Below are positions 43,238 through 54,490 of a DNA stretch of 64,000 nt, piece by piece; positions within the stretch are counted from its first letter, which is position 1; each line of letters begins with the position of its first letter. The notes under the pieces are model-generated. The model had not been told where the DNA came from. It did no database searches and saw only the letters and a list, made by a program, of their open reading frames with translations. Source of the stretch: Anaeramoeba flamelloides (taxonomy: Eukaryota > Metamonada > Anaeramoebidae). The stretch spans positions 1,302,001-1,366,000 of the forward strand of contig JANTQA010000020.1 in the NCBI GenBank assembly GCA_027625915.1, given 5' to 3'. The position numbers were made by a program, and so were the translations under genes.

Positions 43238-46200
43238 ATGGCTTCCAAACCAAATCTTTCTTTAACTTTTTTAAAAACAAAACAAAAAAGCAGTGACAAA
43301 AAATACAAAACACAAAATTCGGTGATGAAAAATCAACCGACTAACCAAAAAAACCACAACCGAAAAAGGATCCCAAAGTCTCATGGAGAAACAATGGATC
43401 AAAAACATGAGTCGTACTTGATTACCATTTTAAAACAACGGTATAAAAAACAAAAAATACAACTGAAAAACTTGCAAAGAAAAATCGATAACACGCTGAT
43501 CATCAACAAAATGAAAGAACTCAAAATGAAAAATAAGAAAGGTAAACACGAATTAGTAGCGATTAGAAAGGAACTAACCGCGTCCCAAGAAGAAATCGGC
43601 AAAATCGAAAAAGAAATGGTTTTTAATCCAAAAAAAAAACGGTTGATCCGACAAAAGAAGAGGAAAATTGCCAGTTTAGAAGAACAAAATCGACAGCTAA
43701 CAGAGGAGCCAAACACAGAAAAATATTTGGAGTTAAAAAACAAGTTTCAAATGACAAAATCAAAATTGGAGCAAATCTCCAAGCAAAAAACTGATCTGAA
43801 AAAACGACTTTTGGAAATTAAAGTCACCAAAGGAGAGTCGAACATGGAAACAAGAAAAATTTTAGAATCCCAGACAGACAACTTGGACAATAGCATTTCT
43901 GAATTGAAACAGCGATCCAGCTGCTATCGTCGTAAAAAAAAAAAACTAAAATTTGATCTCCGCATTATGAAGCAATTGGCGAAAGGAAACAACACCCGAT
44001 CGAACGTCGGGAGCAAAAGGGAGCTCATTGTTTTAACGAAGGAAAGGCGATTAGAAAACAAAATTTTAATCACGGAAATTGAGCGCCTGAGCAATTTGCT
44101 GCCCAACCCACCGTTTCTTTTAAATTACCATTTGCCCTTGTTGTTTGAAAACAACCAGATCTATAAGCAAATCGAACCAATAAATTACTTCTCAGAAAAA
44201 AGTAATAGTCACCCGAGCAATCAGAATAAGAACAAAGAAACCAAGAAATTAAAACAGTTGCAAGAGAAATACCCACTTACAAACTACAAAAAAATCAAAA
44301 GAAACATATCAATTCAAAAGAAAAAACGATCAACTAGCGATATTGATCTCAATCAAGTCAATGTAAGTGAGATCAAAAAAAAGATATGGAGAGGATCTGT
44401 GCCAATGAAGAAAGGATCAAAGGACTCCTATTTCCCCTTGGAAATTAAAAAGAAAAATAATTCGTCTCCAATCCTCCCTCTTTACACAATCACAAAAACA
44501 AGACCCAAAATCCAAATCCAAATTAACTCCTTATCGCAATTATTAACAATACCAAAGGCAGTCAAATACTTTAAAAAGTTTCTGCACTTGCAATTCAATC
44601 AAGAAAACCTTTTATTTTTTCAAGAAGTCAAGTTTTTTAAACAAAATTGTCATACAGACAAAGTAAGTTTTTTTTTTTTTTTATTTTTAAAAATAACTTT
44701 TTTTTTTCTCTTTCTCAATTTTTTTTTTGAAATTATTGAGAAAATTCTGTTCTTGGTTGATTTTGTTTCCAATTTTAGAAACTTCTTTACAAATCCAAAA
44801 CCGTTTTTTTGTTTTTTAAAAAAAGCAAAAACCAATAATTTCTTTTTTGAAGGTACATACAAAAAAAAATTTTTCATAAACATTTCACAACAAAAATAAC
44901 ACAAATGCCGAATAAAAAATTTCGAGTCTACAACAATTTTTTTTTTTTGAATGTACTGTTGTCAAAATACCAAGTGCCGAAAAGTTTAATGAAGTGTTTC
45001 AGAAAGCAATACCATATTCACTTCAGGTTTATTGTTGGGTTTCTTTGATCTATTAAATTATAAGTTTTCGAGAACAAAGAAACACAATTTATATTTTGAA
45101 ACATGGATTAAACATTTTTAAAGGCATTATTGTGACAACTGTACATCAACCAATCAAAAGAACCAACATCGAACCCTAAAAAAAATATGGTATTGGTTTC
45201 TTAAAGCACTACTGTCCGAATAAAAGGAAAAAGTCCGGATTTTTACATTTTTTTTTATTTTCACTTTTTTGAAAAGTTCTTTTCCAATTTTTTTCCAAAA
45301 AAATTTGGAAAAAAATAAAAAAAATAAATAAAGAAAAAAATTTCATTGAAAGATCTCAATGACAAAACAAAAGTTACTTGGAATGGAATAATAAACCCTT
45401 GAAATTCCAAGTAAATTAGATCTTGAGCCAGACAATAAAAAATAGTATTTTTCCACACTTTTGTTCTTTGATTTTTTTCGATTTATTTTTGTTACGTAAT
45501 TGTTTTTGAATTTTGTTTTTTTATTGTAAGGCCTATAGTTGCTTAACACATTCGTGTCATTCAATTCAGTTGCCAAAAAAATTTGTTCTTTAATTTTTCA
45601 TTTATGAATTAAAATTTATTTCTTTCTTTTCTTTTCTTTTCTTTTTGAAAAAATTACAACTTGCGTTTTGTTGGGTTTGAAAAATTCTTCCATTCGTAAA
45701 TCTTGCAATGATGAATTGTTTCCCATTAATAACACCCCTCTTTAAGCCTCCGAACATTTGAACCATTTGCTTCGTAACATAGATTACTGTTTTTTCATAT
45801 TTGAAAAATGACTTTTAATAAAAAATGAATTTTCAAAATCCGGATTTTTCTTTTTATACTCAAAATACCCCTTTAAAAGTTCTTTTATTTAAAAAGAAAT
45901 TCTAAAAATGAAGGATCAAATTGCAAAATTTATCTCAAAAAATAGAGAAAATTTTTTTTAGAATCTATTATTATCATAAAAAAAATTGAGGATATTATGA
46001 AAAATTTTGAGCAAATTGCATTCCTAATCTAAAATTTACTTAAAAAATCAAGATGTTTGCCTTCAAAATTGATTTGAACTTATATATATTATTGGGTAGC
46101 CAAAATTAGATGATGAATTGAAACAAGAAGAAAAAAAAAGCACAGATTTTCTTTTGAAACACGGATTATACGCTTTTGGCATGCATATTTTGATCACTGT

Positions 46201-49200
46201 GAATTGAAAAGAACAAAATCTAATAAGTTTCAATTTAAAAAGTTTTTACAATTTATACTTTTGAACAACTTGCGTTTAAGGGAGTGTATTTTTTTTCAAA
46301 ATAAAATGAAATCTTGTTGAAGATCCTTGAAAAATATTTTTTTTGTAATTTGTGTTTCCACATATGAAATGGATGAGTTAACCTCATCTTAACACTTTAT
46401 TAAATTGAGTCTATTTTTTGAAATCCAAAATTTCACATGCTTCCAAGATAAAACCAAAAAAAGGTAACCTATTGTTTTTATTAATAATTAAGTTAATTCT
46501 TGAAAATCGGAAAACATATTTTTCGTTTTATGTTGGAAAGTCTTTATTTTTGAAAGAAAATTTTTTATTTTGTTCGCATTTTTCAATAACTAATCTTTCA
46601 ATTCAAATCCCAGCCAATAAAACTAATTGGAGCAAAGGCGATTTAATAAATGAAAATTTGATAGAAGTCTAAACAAAAAAGTTTATCAATGAAATTGAGA
46701 TCTATTAAGCAAAAATATTTTTTATTCTTTAAAATTTCGAAAAAGTTCTTTTCTGGTTTTCAAAAAATGAAAAAAAATTTCAATTTAAGAATTTTAAAAA
46801 ATTTTTTGAACAAATTTTTTGGTCTGATTCACCACAAACACTTTAGCAATTTAAATCATTTTTAGAATAAAAAACAATTGATTTTGAATTTTGAGGATAA
46901 AATTACTAAATTCCCAAATATCTTCTATAAAATTTTATTTTGAAAAATCGAATTTCATCTTAGAACAAAAAAACAATTTCTAAGAAAGATTTGTAAATAG
47001 CTTTAAAAATTTAATAGTTATAACTATTCTTCTTCAAAAAATATAATTATTTTTCAATAGGTTTAATAAATCATTTTTTTTGTTAACCAAAAGAATTATC
47101 TAAAAAAAAAAAAAAAATCTTTATTTTAATATTCTGGCAACAAAGACTTGCTATTGAATAATAATTATGGAAATGGTAATAAAAAGGGTAAAAAATTTTT
47201 ATAATCAGAAATAAAATGAATTTAAATGTTTTCTTTTTCTATAAAAATGGAAAAAAAAAATTGATCTCTTTCCTGAAAAAAATTTTTTCTTTTATGACTA
47301 TCTTAGTCTATCAGAGATTTTTGACACTTGGCATCTACAAAATTTGTAATTAGAGAATATAATCAATAAAATACATTCAACTGTTGTCCTGTTGTAGTAG
47401 AATACTGATAGCTTAAACACTTTCTGTCTTTTGGATTTTCTGAAAAATAGTTTCAGGTTTTAGAAATTAAACAAATATTTTTGATTTGGATAACTTGAAA
47501 AAATTTTCAAAAAAATCTTTCTTTTTTATTTTTTTTTTTATTGTTCAGCAGAGGTGATTCAACAAAATTACCTCCTATTTGCCAGAAACTCTAAAATTGT
47601 ATTTAGGGTTTTTTTATCCTAACTGTAATGTAAGCAGGATTACAGCTCAAAGGATATCTTTTCTTTAAAAAATGAAAAGAATAAATTATTTCGGAAAAAA
47701 GACAAGAAAAAGAGAAAGAAAAGCAAGAAATGAAAGAGAGTCAAAAAATAATAGAAAAAAGAAAAAAATTCAGTGAAAAGTTTTTTTTGTGCCCCTAAGT
47801 GTTGAATGGGCTGGTGGTTGTTTCCTTTTATGTCGATTTTTTTGGATCGCCACCATAGGTTGTTTTAATAAAGAGTTCTAAATATTTGAACAACTATAGA
47901 TCAAATGAAAAAGGCTGTTTATTAAATTTTGATTTAGAACTTTATAGATGGGTTGAATCTATAAAGTGCTGGTTTTTAAGATTAAGATTTGGTTTTCGAA
48001 ATTTTCTTTTCAGTTGCTTTGCTTTTTTTTTTTGTTATTTTTTTTTTTTTTGTGTTTTTTTTTTTTTTTATTATTTTATTTTTTTTTTTTTGTAAGTTTC
48101 CCAAATCTTGTTTTCGCAAAATCCCAGTACAAGATACCGACTCGACAGCAAAAACCCAGTCAAAGTAACGACTCGACAGATAGTACGGAAAGTTCAATTC
48201 GGTTCACTTTGGTTGGTTTCAGATCGCATTCGTTGGATTCAGTTCAGTTGCATAAGTCCAGCTCAATTCGTCGAAGATCTGATCATGAACAAGTTTGGTT
48301 GGGTTAGTCATGATCAGGTCAACCAATTCTTATAATGATTTTTTATACTTTTTACCTTTCCCAAACACCTAAAAAAAACAAAAAGAGAAGGAACATAGAG
48401 CCCAAGTAACTTAAGAAGGGAAATTTGGAAAAGGTAAAAAGTATAAAAAATAAAATCTTTCTTTTTTAGTGATCTTTTTGAAATTCTCTAAACGAGTAAT
48501 GAAAAAAAAAAAATAAACACCAACTCAAAATTGTTTATATTAAAAAAAAAATGGAGAATAACATGATTAACCAAAAATTTAAATAAATGCAGCACACTGG
48601 ATAATTATTTTGTAAAGAAAAATAATGATCTTTGATTAAAAATTAATTTTTTTTAATACTGTTAAAATCATATTAAAGTTATCAAAAATTTTATTTCAAA
48701 GTCCATTACCTAAGCTCCATAAAATCCCAAAAAATATCATTTCAAAAATGGGTTTGTGAAGAAGTTTGGGTTTTTACAACACATAATTCTTAAAATATTT
48801 CGGGAAATTGAAATAAAAATTTTCATTTATTAATTGGAAAATAGCAGTATGCTTGGATTGACTAATTACAATAATATAACTTTATGATGAAAAACGGGCT
48901 TTTAATATATTTGATCTTTTATTTTTAGTAAAATTTTCATAAAAAGCATATCGAATTTTCAATTAAAAAAAAAAAAAAAGAATATGAAATTACAAAAAAC
49001 ATTCAATAAAAAAATTGTAAAATGAGAAAAAAAATATCAAATCAATTTTAATTGTAAATTGGTAGTAAAAATTTCTCATTTTCAAAAATATTTTATTTAC
49101 TTATTTTTCAAGTCCTTTTAAAAACAAAAAAAAAAAAACAATTCCAAAAATTAGATTGATCATTAGAATTAAAATAGAATACAAAAACATCAAATTAAAC

Positions 49201-51010
49201 CAAAATTTAAGCATGTTCAATTTTCCAAATGTCGATTTTTAATTGTGAAAAAATTAATAAAATTGAATTTTTTTTGGATTTTTAGATGCTATGTTTTTTC
49301 TATTCAGGTGGAAATTGGCTTTAAGAGTTTAGTGATAGATATTAATCCAGTTTGCGAATATTCCGATTTCAGATATCTTTATTGATCAGTGAAAAATAAG
49401 TCGAATAATTATTTGAAAATTTTTCCTTTTTTACTCCAATTTTAGAATTAAGAACAATTTAACAATTTTTTTCCGAAATGGTCATACCAGATTAACAGAA
49501 ACTTATATAAAACCCACCCAAACAAGCTACGGGACTTAGAGGTTGGAGTATCTCTATATTTTGAACAATTGCATTGGCAACTGCTCAATTAGATCGAGCA
49601 TAAGGGTTTATGGTAACCAAACTTTAATAATTCGTAAACTAAAAACAAATTCCAATAAACCAAACAAAAATAAACATAATAACTGGAATAGATTTCTAAT
49701 TTCATCTTTCACTTTCTAATTTTACTCAAAAAATTTTTTACAATTTTTATGTAGTTTAAATTGTTTGATTTTCTAATATTTTTTTTTCCTTTTTTACTTC
49801 TTTTTTTTCACTATGATAACAAAAAACTATAATAATAATTAATTATTATTCACTTTTACTAATCTAGAAAATAAGACACAGAGCAAAATACATATATCAG
49901 AAATACATTAAAATAGGGAGCTTATATGAAATTAATATTGAATCTAAAATCAGGAACATGCTGATCCACCAAGTAAAAACAAAAATTTTTTCTTTGCAAA
50001 TGTTTGACTTTGCTCACAAGGCTGTATATTCGCATTTGGAACTGAATTCATTCAAAGCATTTAAACAATCAGAATTATATAATGAACTAATTCCCGAACT
50101 GAAAAAATTACCCGAATTCTTTTCACAAGAAAGAATCAAAAGAATCAAATTAGTTAGATGCTCGTTACGCCATTTACCACTGAATGAAGGAATAAAAATC
50201 ACTGACAAGAGGTCAAAATCCTATAAATTATCTGGAGAATTATTAGACATGCTCTTGGATTTGACCCAAATGAGCTTTTCTGTCAGCAGCAAGTCGATCA
50301 ATTTCAAATCCATTTCAAAATTAATCCCATTTCAAAGGTTTGTTGCCAAAACGGTTGAACTAAAATTTGTCAGGCTAGAAAAAATGAATGAAAGGCAAAA
50401 AATATGTTTTTTCATAAATTTATATAACGTATTAATGTTGCACTCATTAATAATTGATGGGATTACCTCTGATTTTGAAAATTTTAAAAGAAGGTTTAAA
50501 AATACCAAATATGTTATTGGCGATTATCCCTTTTCAGTCTTGGACATATTAAATGGCATTTTACGAGGAAACAAAAACAGGAAACAAACCAAAAAATATT
50601 TTAAAACAAACGATCCCCGAAGCAAATTTACAATACACAACTTTGAGAAAAAAGTGCATTTTCTATTAATAAATAATTATCTCCAGAACCCAACCATTAC
50701 CTTAACTTTGAAAAACTTTGAACAAGTAATACATCGGATCGAGGAAGACGTCATAAAAAATAATGTTCACATCGAAAAAAATAATTTAATCATAGTCCCT
50801 AAATTACTCCAAAATTATTTAAATGACTTTGGTGGGCCTCAGCAGTTTAAAAAATTCTTATTGGATTGTTTAAAAGAAAATTCCAATAATAAGTTAAAAT
50901 CTAATGAATACCAAAATTATTCTTTAAAATTTATTCCTTTAAAAAAAAATTCTTGGATATATATTAATTTAAAAAGAAATTTAGTTCAAAATTTAGTAAA
51001 TTTTTTGTAA
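43238..51010 (+). CDS. Coiled-coil, RGS and DUF547 domain protein, two exons with a 5.2 kb intron
   Basis: Exon 1 is 43238-44662 (475 codons, ending GACAAA|GTAAGT) and exon 2 is 49868-51010 (after CTAATCTAG|AAAATAAG), both in phase 0; the product is 855 residues. Residues about 50-290 are Lys/Glu-rich heptad-type sequence, a coiled coil. The RGS domain is cut in half by the intron: SLSQLLTIPKAVKYFKKFL...ENLLFFQEV (about 431-475) continues into KYIYQKYIKIGSLYEINIES, then MFDFAHKAVY and SFKAFKQSELY (to about 545). That is the full RGS order, so GTPase activation on a G-alpha is expected. DUF547 follows (about 600-790) with CFFINLYNVLMLHSLI, NGILRG, DPRSKF, IIVPKLL and DFGGPQQF; its role is unknown. 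No signal peptide or membrane segment is seen. Without the join one sees two unrelated proteins, each with half an RGS domain. The frame running past 44662 into Phe-rich sequence is intron. Confidence 0.85.
45020..46205 (+). repeat. Repeat family R1 copies in the RGS intron, split by a TTAA element
   Basis: 45020-45140 resembles an R1 end in reverse, and 45140-45200 plus 45877-46205 resembles R1 in forward orientation (ACCAATCAAA, AGAAATTCTAAAAATGAAGG, GAAACACGGATTATA). The forward copy is interrupted at 45201 and resumes at 45877. Confidence 0.55.
45201..45876 (-). mobile_element. TTAA-flanked transposon with a minus-strand coding-like inside
   Basis: TTAA stands at both borders (45201-45204 and 45873-45876). 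Diverged inverted ends run inward to a shared (A/G)TCCGGATTTT box at about 45233 and 45840. R1 copies at 1450 and 54030 show the uninterrupted target. On the minus strand about 45840-45600 reads KTVIYVTKQMVQMFGGLKRG, then INGKQFIIARFTNGRIF, then NASCNFFKK, and about 45590-45344 reads FLATELNDTNVLSNYRPY onward. The first part lines up without gaps, from memory, with the C-terminal half of profilin (GixixGxKYmvi...vIxgKkg...Kk), though key GKKG residues differ. It could be a captured host fragment or the element's own decayed protein. Confidence 0.5.
46420..46672 (+). other. Possible two-exon C-terminal gene fragment inside the RGS intron
   Basis: Up to 46463 the frame reads KSKISHASKIKPKK; a GTAACC donor and a CCCAG acceptor at 46613 bound a 150-base intron; after it the frame goes on as NKTNWSKGDLINENLIEV and TAA. 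Splicing keeps phase. No start or upstream exons were found, so this may be a decayed piece. Family unknown. Confidence 0.3.
46673..47760. other. Intron sequence, nothing recognised
   Basis: A/T-rich part of the RGS-DUF547 intron without repeats or frames that I can match. Confidence 0.35.
47780..47900 (-). other. GC-richer coding-like patch
   Basis: On the minus strand, after a TTTAG acceptor-like site, a frame reads LLKQPMVAIQKNRHKRKQPP and on to THFH-like residues before a TGA. The plus strand is also open here, so the true sense cannot be decided by eye. Confidence 0.2.
48090..48340. other. GC-rich island next to long poly(T), possible retrocopy
   Basis: About 250 bases with roughly twice the G+C of the flanks, following about 80 bases of interrupted poly(T) (48005-48092). 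Read on the minus strand this would be a sequence with a poly(A) tail. It contains a diverged tandem unit with CGACTCGACAG twice (about 48138 and 48170). Two plus-strand frames and parts of the minus strand are open, so no product can be assigned. A SINE, processed pseudogene or other foreign insert are all possible. Confidence 0.4.
48341..48455. repeat. Inverted repeat beside the GC-rich island
   Basis: TTTTTATACTTTTTACC at about 48344 and GGTAAAAAGTATAAAAA at about 48433 are exact reverse complements, roughly 70 bases apart. Confidence 0.7.
48456..49867. other. Last part of the RGS-DUF547 intron
   Basis: A/T-rich with no recognised family. It ends in a good branch-point/acceptor context, TACTAATCTAG, just before exon 2. 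Confidence 0.45.
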
Positions 51011-51879
51011 AATTTAAAATAAATTTCCATTATTATTATTGTTTATATCTCATAGAATAGAATAGCGATAAATTAGATTGTAATTTAATTAGAAATAGTA
51101 TAATGTATTAATTTTGTTTAATTTTTATACTACACACGACTATGTGTTAATATATATATATATTATTTTAAAAATAGAAAGAAATAAATTTAATAATCTA
51201 AAAAAAAATTGATTCCATTTTTTTTTTTTTTTATTTTATGTTTTTTTATTATTTTTCTTATTATTTAAAAAAGTAATAAGGGCAGAAAAAACGGGTTTTT
51301 TTGATTTGAACAAAATTTTATTATTTTAAATTTTCTTTTTTAAAAAAGGAATAATTGAAAATTCAGAATGAATCTAACATAAAAAAAGGAGACCATTTGG
51401 ATCAATTATTATTATTTTTTTTTTTTTTTAAAATCTGGTGATTTTATTTTCATTATTTTTCTATTGTAATGTTTTAAAGCATCAAAAAAAAAAAAAAAAA
51501 ATAAACAAAATTCAAAATTTTAAATCAATGTTAAAATTGATTTTTTTGATTTTTATTTTGAGAGAAGTTAAGTTCCTATTTTCGAAAAAAAAAAAAAAAA
51601 ATGGAATAACATTTTTAAAACTCAAAGAGGAGAGAAAAAATAACAAATTTTTAATTCGATTTGTAATTAAAGATTTCCGATCTTTAATCTATGCAAATAA
51701 ATACAATATTTTAGCTAATTTGAACTACCTTTTAATGAAATATTGAACCACAAAGTCTGTAAAATTACTTTTGGGTAAAAAACAAGTATATAAATAAATT
51801 ACTTTTGAATTTTCTTATTGTTTTTTGGAAGAAATATTTATTACCAAAAAAAACAAGAAATATTTTCGTCATTATTGAT
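51011..51879. other. Downstream region of the RGS-DUF547 gene
   Basis: Contains the 3' UTR, a short (TA)n near 51150 and long A and T runs. A plus-strand piece ending at 51746 (RFVIKDFRSLIYANKYNILA) looks weakly coding-like; family unknown, possibly LINE debris since a LINE tail lies just beyond. Confidence 0.3.
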
Positions 51880-51975
51880 GGAAGAAGTGTAAATTACACT
51901 CTAGACATCCTTTTACTTTGTTTTACTCAAAGATAATTTATGTGTAAAAACATAGATTTCGCGATTTTATAAAGT
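51880..51975 (-). mobile_element. LINE 3' tail remnant
   Basis: In reverse it ends GAGTGTAATTTACACTTC, the tail shared with 4960-5395 and 13000-13090. Confidence 0.5.
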
Positions 51976-52321
51976 AAGGACAGAGAAAAATTTTTTTTAG
52001 GTTTAAAAAAGATCAAGTAAAAAATTGAAAAGAAAAAAGGAAAAAGGAAAAAAAAAAAATAAATTTAAAAAGGGTTTATAAAAAGTAATTGTTAAAAAAT
52101 AAAAAAAAAAAAATAAAAAAAAACCAATGTTATCTTTAATGAAATGCTCCTAAAATCATAGTCATGATACTTTTGGTTGATTTAATAATTTGATATTTTT
52201 TTCATGAATGTTCACTTGTGGATCTTTGTTTAAGTTGTTGTAACTTCGGCTTTTTTTGATCTTATTTGCTTGAAACATGTAGTAATTTTTAGCCTTTACT
52301 TTTTGGTTTTTATTTTCATGC
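51976..52321. other. AT-rich spacer
   Basis: A-rich runs and no recognised feature. The 52240-52320 part faintly resembles sequence next to MITE A copy 4. Confidence 0.3.
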
Positions 52322-52524
52322 TACAGTCGGTTTCAAATTTAAGGCACAAACTTTCAACGAAATTTAAGGCATTTAAAAATCTCAAATTAAGGCACAAAAT
52401 TTAGAATTTTTTTTTTTTTTACAAATTATTTTACTTGTATCTAAATTTTGTGCCTTAATTTAAGATTTTTATTGTACCTTAATTTTAGTTGAAAGTTTGT
52501 ATCTTAAAGGTGGAACTGAAGGTA
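52322..52524. mobile_element. MITE family A, copy 9
   Basis: 203 bases, TA borders. The arms are kept but more changed than in the 8.9-16.2 kb cluster (left end TACAGTCGGTTTCAAA), suggesting an older insertion. Confidence 0.85.
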
Positions 52525-53611
52525 ATACTGTGAAACTGAACCATAAAAGTATGTGTAACTTGTAACCACTTGATCTTTTTACTTTGTGACTCTTCTTCCA
52601 AATATAAAGTAAATACAGCCAGTAGGAGAAATGAAAAAAAATCAAAAAAAAAATATTTTTGGTTTGGAACACAAATCTCTCAAAAGAGTTGATAATTTAA
52701 TTGAATTTTTTTTTTATTTGAAGTTCCTTGATTGATTTGAATTCGAACCTTTTTTTTTAAAAAAATCATATCAATCGAATTGAATGAAATTTCAACTAAT
52801 ATCTTTTCTTTTTCTTTCCACTATGTAATAAAATTATATTTTATTCTTCAGGGTTTTCCCTCAACTGGATTTTGAAAAACCAAAAATATTTTTGTCTTTT
52901 TGTTAATGTTGAAAAAAGTATAATAAACAAAATGTAAGAAAAAAACCATTATTCAAAAAATAAAATCTTCAATGTTCACTCTTTTATCTCAAAAAAAGGA
53001 AAATTAACTATATAACTAACCAATGAAATTACAAGATTTTAAAATTTAAAAAACAAATCAATCTTTTTTTGCAAAATTTATTATTTCAGGTTCATTAAAA
53101 AAAAAACTTCGAAAAATTCGTTAGGTTTTTAATTAATCAATTTATAATTATTCTTAGAAATAAAATTCAAAGAATTTTAAACTTTTTGAAATACTGGAAT
53201 AGAATTAAGAGATTTACTTTTTCTTTTTAACGCTATTTTGAACTAATCTAAAAACCAATAAACATAATATTTCAATAAATAAAATATAAATAGAGTTAAA
53301 ATAAAAGTATTTTATTTGTATTAAATTATATCTGTTATAGAAGAAAGTTTGTTTATATTAGAATTGGAAACCCAGAAAATGAAGGAAAAAAATTATTTAT
53401 TTATTTTTTTATAATTAGACCATTTATTGACAAATTGTTATTTTACTCTTTTAAAAAAAAATTGACGATAAATTATTCTTAGAATATATTTCGATATATA
53501 ATATAAAAAAAAAAAAAAAATAAAAACAAGTTAAATTAACAAAAAAAAAAAAATCAATTATCTATGATATATTTTAAAGATTTTGAGTAATATAGGAATT
53601 AAAGAAGTACC
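52525..53611. other. AT-rich spacer, no gene seen
   Basis: Homopolymers and short frames only. Confidence 0.35.
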
Positions 53612-54003
53612 CTTAACTGAAAATGAAAAATTTTCACTTCCTAGATCTTTTAAAATTTTCTTTTTTACATAAATAGAAAATTCTCATAATTTTCTAATTT
53701 GAATATAATTAGAAAATATCAATATAATTTTTTTTGATTTAAAAAAAGCTACTTTTCTCACAATCTTTTAAAATAAAAAACATATCTAATTGATATTACA
53801 TAGATCATATCTAAAAAAACCTACTTATAATATCTTCAAATCTTACTTTTTAGGGGGGGTATTTCACACATTTTACATAATTATCTTTTTCAAATAAAGA
53901 ATACATATTACAAGGATGATTCTTTGATAACTCCCTTTGTAAAAGATACATTAGGAAAGTGTAGTCTATATTTTTTTTCTCATTTATAAGACAAATACTA
54001 ACC
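53612..54003. repeat. Foldback repeat family B, copy 6 (expanded centre)
   Basis: AAAATTTTCACTTCCTAGATC on the left and ...TTTTTTTCTCATTTATAAGA on the right, with a longer centre than other copies; possibly an insertion inside. Confidence 0.4.
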
Positions 54004-54029
54004 AAAAAATATTCATAAAAAGTTTAGAT

Positions 54030-54490
54030 TGATCAAAATAATACGTGCACAACGACTATAATCCGTGTACAAAATATAATCCTTTCTTTTTTTTTCTTCT
54101 TGTTCCAAGGTACCCCCAATCTACAATCCAATGCTATACCTAAGGGAAAATCAATTTTGAAAATAAATCCTTTGATATTTTCAGTAAAATTTAAAATTCT
54201 GAATGAAATTTGTTGAAAATTTTCGAAATATTTTTTCAATTTTTTGGAATTTTTTTATTATTTTGATAGTTAAAAATTTTCTTAAAAATTTACTCTATTT
54301 TTTGAGATAAATTTTTCTAATTTGATCCTTTATTTTAAGAATTTCTTTTTAAATATTAGAACTTTAAGATACCAAATCCCTGTTTACTTAGGGTTTATTG
54401 TTGGTTTCTTTGATCTGTTGATGTATAGGTCTTCTATAAAAAAAAAACACGCTTTTTATTTTGAAACAAGGATTAAAATTTACTGTACTC
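54030..54490 (-). repeat. Repeat family R1, near full-length copy
   Basis: Reverse complement aligns with 1450-1945 from end to end, with borders GATCAAAATAAT...ATAATCCGTGTAC and ...GATTAAAATTTACTG. The frames at 54033-54239 and 54322-54663 lie mostly in this repeat and are not genes. Confidence 0.62.

Noticed and set aside
44663-44899. Extension of the exon 1 frame past the GTAAGT donor, and an alternative exon near 44779
   Set aside because: The extension is Phe-rich intron sequence. The AAACTTCTTTACAAATCC candidate ends in a stop after 19 codons, whereas the exon at 49868 completes the RGS domain exactly.
49958-51010. A separate DUF547 gene starting at the ATG-like codon at 49958
   Set aside because: The same frame extends upstream to an acceptor at 49867 with RGS-like residues, so the apparent start lies inside the RGS domain.
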